From the NCBI GenBank assembly GCA_017354575.1, contig JAFMQP010000100.1, positions 1 to 10,548 of the forward strand: a stretch of 10,548 nt of DNA, read 5' to 3'. Position numbers and translations under genes: made by a program. The notes under the pieces were generated by a model. It ran no database searches, had not been told where the DNA came from, and was given only the letters and a program-made list of their open reading frames with translations. Shown in pieces: positions 7,290 to 10,548 of the stretch. How positions within the stretch are numbered: the first letter of the stretch is position 1; the number at the start of each line of letters is the position of its first letter. Source of the stretch: Acidothermales bacterium. GTDB lineage: Bacteria; Actinomycetota; Actinomycetes; Streptosporangiales; WHST01.

Positions 7290-7646
7290 TCACGTGTCGG
7301 ACAGCAGCCGTCGCTCCCGTCGCGGTAGCCCGCCGACCACGAGCCGGTAGGAATGGTCGATCATCTCGCGGAGCTCGCCGTCGGGGACGGAGCCGTCGAC
7401 GTCCACGGTGTTCCAGTGCCGCTTGTTCATGTGGTATCCCGGACGAACCGCCGCGTAGGAGGTACGCAGCGCCAGGGCCAGCTCGGGCTCGCACTTGAGG
7501 TTGATGCTGACGGGGTCCCCGTCGAGCGGCACCAGCGCGAACATCCGCCCGCCGACCTTGAACACCGCGACACCGTCGCCGAAGGGACAGTCCTCGACCG
7601 CTCCCGGCAGGGCGGTGCAGGCGTCGAGCAGTTCGTCCCGCGTCAT
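7290..7646 (-). CDS. MmcQ/YjbR family protein (second copy)
   Basis: This 118-residue protein belongs to the YjbR family and looks complete. It shows MTRDELLDACTALPGAVEDCPFGDGVAVFKVGGRMFALV, then INLKCEPELALALR, the region RPGYHMNKRHWNTVDVDG that is strongly kept in the family, and DGELREMIDHSYRLVVGGLP. The ATG at 7646 begins 5 nt after the PPOX stop, and the overlapping GTAGG of that stop region can serve as ribosome binding site, so the two genes are probably cotranslated. It is not a close copy of the MmcQ/YjbR protein at 3412-3771. The biochemical role of the family is unknown. Confidence 0.9.
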   Translation of the reverse strand: MTRDELLDACTALPGAVEDCPFGDGVAVFKVGGRMFALVPLDGDPVSINLKCEPELALALRTSYAAVRPGYHMNKRHWNTVDVDGSVPDGELREMIDHSYRLVVGGLPRRERRLLSDT

Positions 7647-7651
7647 CTGGC

Positions 7652-8095
7652 CTACGGGTTGGCGTAGACGCGACGCGGCGCGAGGAGTACCGCCGCGCGA
7701 CGCTCCGCGGCCATCACCTTGTCGTAGGTGTCCCAGTCGTCGTGCGTACCGCCGGCGGCACGGAAGACGTCCCGCAACAACAGCCGCAGCGCCTCGCCGT
7801 CGACGCCGGGATACGGGTCGTCCGGGCCGATGATCTCGGCGTCTCCTTCGACGGACGCCCATTGCCAGCCCGCCCGCGCGACGATCGTGACGCGCGGGTC
7901 GGCGCGCAGGTTGTGCAACTTGCGCGAGCCGCCGACGGCGACGAGCCCGACCACAGGTACCCCCCGCAGGGGATGTTCCAGCACTCCCGCGTTGACGACC
8001 GACGCCTGGACACTGCCGTCGCGCCGCAGGGTGTTGACGACACAGAGACCGTGGTCACGAGGCACCAGCTCGGCAAAGGCCGCGAGATCAGTCAC
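7652..8095 (-). CDS. PPOX-class F420/flavin-dependent oxidoreductase (TIGR03618-like)
   Basis: This 147-residue split-beta-barrel protein is of the pyridoxamine-phosphate-oxidase superfamily, in the group that in actinomycetes often binds F420. The sequence reads DHGLCVVNTLRRDGSVQASVVNAG (15-38), then VGLVAVGGSRKLHNLRADPRVTIVARAGWQWASVEGDAEIIGP (about 49-91), a typical cofactor-binding SRKLHNLRADPR helix-strand unit. It continues with a helical insertion and ends in AAVLLAPRRVYANP. It likely reduces or oxidises a small substrate as a dimer; the substrate cannot be told. GTG 8095 is the best start because it gives the usual MTDLAAFAELV opening, although the ribosome binding site is weak. It is first in an operon with the YjbR gene. 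Its upstream region contains the inverted repeat at 8130-8147. Confidence 0.88.
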   Translation of the reverse strand: MTDLAAFAELVPRDHGLCVVNTLRRDGSVQASVVNAGVLEHPLRGVPVVGLVAVGGSRKLHNLRADPRVTIVARAGWQWASVEGDAEIIGPDDPYPGVDGEALRLLLRDVFRAAGGTHDDWDTYDKVMAAERRAAVLLAPRRVYANP

Positions 8096-8129
8096 CAGCC
8101 GAGCATGACACGGGCCCGGCGGCCAGGTC

Positions 8130-8147
8130 TAGTTGGTCAGCTAACTA
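8130..8147. promoter_or_regulatory. Candidate operator: AT-rich inverted repeat, MarR-box-like
   Basis: TAGTTGGTCAGCTAACTA is an imperfect 18-bp dyad with TAGTT and AACTA arms, in the only clearly AT-richer pocket of this GC-rich divergent region. It lies about 35-52 bp before the PPOX start and about 96-113 bp before the VOC-like start. Arms of TTAGTT/AACTAA form are common for MarR-family repressors, but no regulator gene is in the window, so the assignment is an inference. Confidence 0.45.
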
Positions 8148-8242
8148 AGCGTAGATGCCCCGTATCCGAGGGGGTCGCCAGCTCCTGGCGTGTCGACGCA
8201 GGCACCGGACGGCTTCGACTGCCGCTACCTTCGTTGTCGGAG

Positions 8243-8850
8243 ATGGACACGAGCGAGCGGGGCTGGCGGGGGTTTCTCGCCGCAGCGGACGTCGCTGACT
8301 GGGTGGTGTTGCACGGCGGAGCGACGGCGGTGTTCCCGGTGTCGTCCCTCGGCGACGCGGCACGGCTTGCCGACGCGGTGGCGCAGGTGCCTGGCATCGA
8401 GGGCGCGGGTGTGCTGATCACCCTCGCCGACGACCGGCTCACCGTGCGGTTGACGCGCGGCATGGGCCAGCTGGAGCCGCGCCACGTCGAGCTCGCGCGA
8501 GCGGTCTCGACGGTCACGCGACGGCACGGAGTCGCCGCGGATCGGGCGCGGGCACAGGAGGTCCAGCTCGCCATCGCGGCACACCCGGAGAGCGTCGACG
8601 TCGGCTTCTGGCGGGCCGTCCTCGGTACGTCGAGCTGGCCGACGACAACGCAGTCGACCCACTCGGGCACGGGTCGACGGTCTGGATGCAGGATCTCGAC
8701 GAGCGCAAGCCTGCGCGACACGCGATGCACGTCGACGTGTCCGTCGCCCGCGAGCACGTCCGGGCCCGCCTCGCGGCCGCACTCGCCGCGGGGGGCCGCG
8801 TCGTCCACCACTGGGACGCACCCGAGGCCTGGACGCTCGCCGACCGCGCG
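8243..8850 (+). pseudogene. Pterin-4a-carbinolamine-dehydratase/VOC-like protein, frameshifted and truncated
   Basis: The family is an actinobacterial two-part protein: an N-terminal 4a-hydroxytetrahydrobiopterin-dehydratase-like segment and a C-terminal glyoxalase/VOC-like domain. Frame one (8243-8625) gives MDTSERGWRGFLAAADVADW, then LTVRLTRGMGQLEPRHVELARAVSTV and SVDVGFWRAVLG. The family continues with a Tyr after the Gly; here that continuation (YVELADDNAVDPLGHG, then VWMQDLDERKPARHAMHVDVSV and AAALAAGGRVVHHWDAPEAWTLADRA) is in the next frame from 8626. One base is missing within the Gly codon at 8624-8625. Family members end with about 10-20 more residues of the type GNxxCVxxW after LADxA; here these are replaced by transporter sequence. 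ATG 8243 has GGAG directly against it, so the start is only fair. A sequencing error could explain the frameshift but not the altered end. Confidence 0.78.
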
Positions 8851-9438
8851 TACGCGGCCGCGATCGCGGCCGCCGGTATTCTCTCGGTGCGCCTGTACGA
8901 CCGCTTCTCACCGCGAAGCCTCGGGGTCGCCTCGTTCATCCTGATCGCGATCGGCCTCGTGGTGGTCGCGTTCACCCTCGGCAACGACCGGAGCACCGTC
9001 GTCGTCCTGGGCCTGCTCGTCGTCGGCATCGGCGCATTGCGCGGCATGGCGAACAACGCCTCGAACGCGCTCGGCGCCGCGTTCGCGAGCGTCCCGGCTG
9101 TCGGGCTGTTGGGCGTGTTCCTCGCCTCGGGCTACAGCCGGGCCGATCTGCCGCCCGAGCTCCAGGTGCAGGCACTTTTCCACGACGTCAACTTCGTCGC
9201 CGATGACGAGTTGAGGAGTGCGCTCGACGCGACCTCGGCGACGCCGAAGCAGGTGGAGGAGGCGGTCGCGATCAACGAGGACGCCAGGCTCCGCGCGCTG
9301 CGGGCCTCGTTCCTGATCGTGGGCGCGATCTCGTTGTCGGCGATCTTCCCGGCGTGGAGACTGCCGAGGCACGCGCCGGGCGAGCTGTCGGCAGAGGACA
9401 TCGTGAGTGAGGCGGGCGGATACAGTCGCGTCCGGTGA
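8851..9438 (+). pseudogene. C-terminal remnant of an MFS transporter, fused in frame to the VOC-like remnant
   Basis: From 8851 the frame encodes about 195 residues of membrane protein: an Ala-rich helix into GILSVRLYDRFSPRSLG (the cytoplasmic loop motif of an MFS C-terminal half), helices around ASFILIAIGLVVVAF, VVVLGLLVVGIG and GAAFASVPAVGLLGVFLASG, and a polar loop NFVADDELRSALDATSATPKQVEEAVAINEDARLRALRASFL leading to the last helix. The loop and end (AIFPAWRLPRHAPGEL) resemble the C-terminus of drug-export MFS proteins. The N-terminal half (about 300 residues) is missing and no start signal of its own is seen. The segment between GIGAL and RGMANN also looks shorter than in relatives. It is probably non-functional. 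It ends 21 bp before the rnhA start. Confidence 0.72.
8854..8873. repeat. Perfect 20-bp palindrome at the VOC/MFS junction
   Basis: GCGGCCGCGATCGCGGCCGC equals its own reverse complement over all 20 bases. It begins 3 bp after the last VOC-like codon and encodes an Ala-rich AAAIAAA stretch. It has no loop, so it would form a cruciform or hairpin only under strain. Its place at the apparent fusion point is the reason to list it. Confidence 0.85.
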
Positions 9439-9448
9439 CCCCTCGGTT

Positions 9449-9453
9449 AGGAG
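9449..9453 (+). promoter_or_regulatory. Ribosome binding site of the RNase HI gene
   Basis: AGGAG lies 6 nt before TTG 9460 and supports this rare start codon over the in-frame ATG at 9481, which has only a weak AAGG upstream. Confidence 0.7.
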
Positions 9454-9459
9454 TGGACC

Positions 9460-9918
9460 TTGACGCCTCCCAAGGCGCCGATGAGCGTTCCGGACGGCGC
9501 CACCTCGGTGTATACCGACGGCGCGTGTTCCGGCAATCCCGGAGCCGGAGGGTGGGCCTGGGCGATCGATCGCGACACCTGGGCCTCGGGCTCCGAAGCG
9601 GCCAGCACGAACCAGCGGATGGAGATCCGAGCCGCGCTCGAGGCGGTCACCGCCATCGACGGGCCGCTGCTCGTGGTGAGCGACTCGACGTACGTCGTCA
9701 ACTGCTTCCGCGACCTCTGGTGGACCGGGTGGCTGGACCGCGACTGGATGAACTCGCAACGAAAGCCCGTGGCCAATCGCGATCTGTGGGAGCCGCTGGT
9801 TCACGCCGTCAACGAACGGGGCGACGTCGCCTTCCGTTGGGTGAAGGGGCATTCGGGTCACCAGATGAACGACTTCGTCGACCATCTCGCCGTGGTGGCG
9901 AGCCAGAGCATCGGCTGA
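9460..9918 (+). CDS. rnhA: Ribonuclease HI
   Basis: RNase HI cuts the RNA strand of RNA-DNA hybrids, removing R-loops and primers in the cytoplasm. All four acidic metal-binding residues are visible: D20 in YTDGACSGNPG, E55 in TNQRMEIRAALEAV, D75 in VVSDSTYVVN and D141 in MNDFVDHLA. The flexible-loop His is H131 in WVKGHSGH. The substrate-handle-like region WWTGWLDRDWMNSQRKPVANRDLW (about 87-110) is the bacterial type I form. Its length of 152 residues is normal. TTG 9460 is preferred because of AGGAG 6 nt upstream; ATG 9481 would still keep every active-site residue. The gene looks intact, unlike the damaged locus immediately upstream, and it converges with the alpha/beta hydrolase gene across 37 bp. 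Confidence 0.95.
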   Translation: MTPPKAPMSVPDGATSVYTDGACSGNPGAGGWAWAIDRDTWASGSEAASTNQRMEIRAALEAVTAIDGPLLVVSDSTYVVNCFRDLWWTGWLDRDWMNSQRKPVANRDLWEPLVHAVNERGDVAFRWVKGHSGHQMNDFVDHLAVVASQSIG

Positions 9919-9955
9919 TCTCGAACCACCGTACCGCGACTGGCCGGCGGTGCGG

Positions 9956-10548
9956 TCAGATGGGCGCGGCGCCTTGAGCGCGGCGGATCGGCGCGAGCGT
10001 CCGCACCGGGTCCTTGGTGAGGAACTCGGTGATCAGCAGGTTGCACAGGTCGGGCTTCTCGACGAGCAGGCCGTGCGACGTACCCGGCACGACGGCGAGC
10101 TCCGCGTCCGGCAGGCTGCGGTACATCTCGACGGCGTGCTCGAACCGGACTTCGTCGTCGTCGGCGACGATGACCAGCGTGCGGCAGTCGAGCCCGCGGA
10201 GGTCGTCCGGGCCGAATGCCGGCTCCCGCGCGTGCATCGCGGCGAGCTTGTCGACCACGGTGTCGTAGTGCTCCGGGCCGTCGGGCGAGAGCTCGGCGTA
10301 GCTCTCCCGCAGGAAGTCCGGCGGCTCGCCGTCCAGTACGCCGTCGGCCCAGCCGTCGCGATGGGCCACGCCGGTAGCGAGCACCAACCGTCGCACGAGG
10401 TCGGGCCGGCGCAGCGCGACGGTCAGCACGAGCGACGCGCCGTCACTGCACCCGAGCAGGTGGACCGGCGCACCGACGACAGTCTCGACGAACTCGACGG
10501 TGTCCGCGGCCATCGACTCGAAGCTCGCGGGACCCTCGACGTCTCGGG
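9956..10548 (-). CDS. Alpha/beta hydrolase (N-terminus beyond window edge)
   Basis: This is the C-terminal part, about 196 residues, of an alpha/beta-fold hydrolase. The nucleophile elbow reads GCSDG (Ser codon at about 10445-10447), preceded by VVGAPVHLL. The cap region is helical (GVLDGEPPDFLRESYAEL and onward). The acid strand is TLVIVADDDEVRFEHA, and the catalytic His is in VPGTSHGLLVEKP. The frame stays open to the window edge and reads RDVEGPASFESMAADTVEF upstream of an internal Met at 10513, which is typical mid-protein sequence of the family, so that Met is not the real start. The oxyanion HGxx motif lies outside the window. Substrate is unknown; the family includes esterases, enol-lactone hydrolases and peroxidases. 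It is convergent with rnhA. Confidence 0.9.
   Translation of the reverse strand, partial: RDVEGPASFESMAADTVEFVETVVGAPVHLLGCSDGASLVLTVALRRPDLVRRLVLATGVAHRDGWADGVLDGEPPDFLRESYAELSPDGPEHYDTVVDKLAAMHAREPAFGPDDLRGLDCRTLVIVADDDEVRFEHAVEMYRSLPDAELAVVPGTSHGLLVEKPDLCNLLITEFLTKDPVRTLAPIRRAQGAAPI

Noticed and set aside
6076..7494. Long minus-strand open frame antisense to the MASE1 gene
   Set aside because: It has the highly charged shadow composition (Arg/Glu/Asp/Gln) of a complement to hydrophobic codons.
9927..9952. Short hairpins between rnhA and the hydrolase gene as a shared terminator
   Set aside because: The stems are 5 bp with no T-tract, and several mutually exclusive pairings are possible.

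Overview
The window is high-GC DNA (GC/GTG-rich codons, GTG and TTG starts, Ala/Arg-rich proteins) and its gene families point to an actinomycete. These include a Pkn2-type Ser/Thr kinase, a DUF5107 protein, an F420-type PPOX oxidoreductase, a DUF1906/SH3 secreted protein and a MASE1 sensor. I cannot name the genus. No phage, IS, tRNA, rRNA or CRISPR signature is visible, and the layout looks chromosomal.

Left part (1-3771). A Ser/Thr protein kinase runs leftward off the window edge. Divergent from it is an intact DUF5107 protein with C-terminal TPR-like repeats. A small general-stress-protein-17M-like membrane protein and an MmcQ/YjbR protein follow on the same strand with short gaps.

Middle (3761-7284). 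An S66 LD-carboxypeptidase gene on the minus strand converges on the MmcQ gene with an 11-bp overlap. It carries a frameshift just after its predicted catalytic His and seems to lack an internal segment. Divergent from it is a secreted DUF1906 glycoside-hydrolase-like protein with two C-terminal SH3-like repeats; both genes suggest cell-wall work. Next is a MASE1 membrane sensor domain with no output domain.

Right part (7290-10548). A minus-strand pair encodes an F420/flavin PPOX oxidoreductase followed 5 nt later by a second YjbR protein. Its 147-bp divergent control region holds an AT-rich inverted repeat resembling a MarR-type operator. On the plus strand comes a damaged locus. A pterin-dehydratase/VOC-like gene has a one-base frameshift and then runs in frame into the C-terminal part of an MFS transporter, with a perfect 20-bp palindrome next to the join. 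An intact RNase HI gene (TTG start, strong ribosome binding site) and a convergent alpha/beta hydrolase that runs off the right edge close the window.

I see no clear undescribed multi-gene system. The most notable signals are the broken S66 gene, the VOC-MFS chimera with its palindrome, the operator-like dyad, the DFD kinase and the orphan MASE1 sensor. No stretch longer than about 150 bases lacks a gene.
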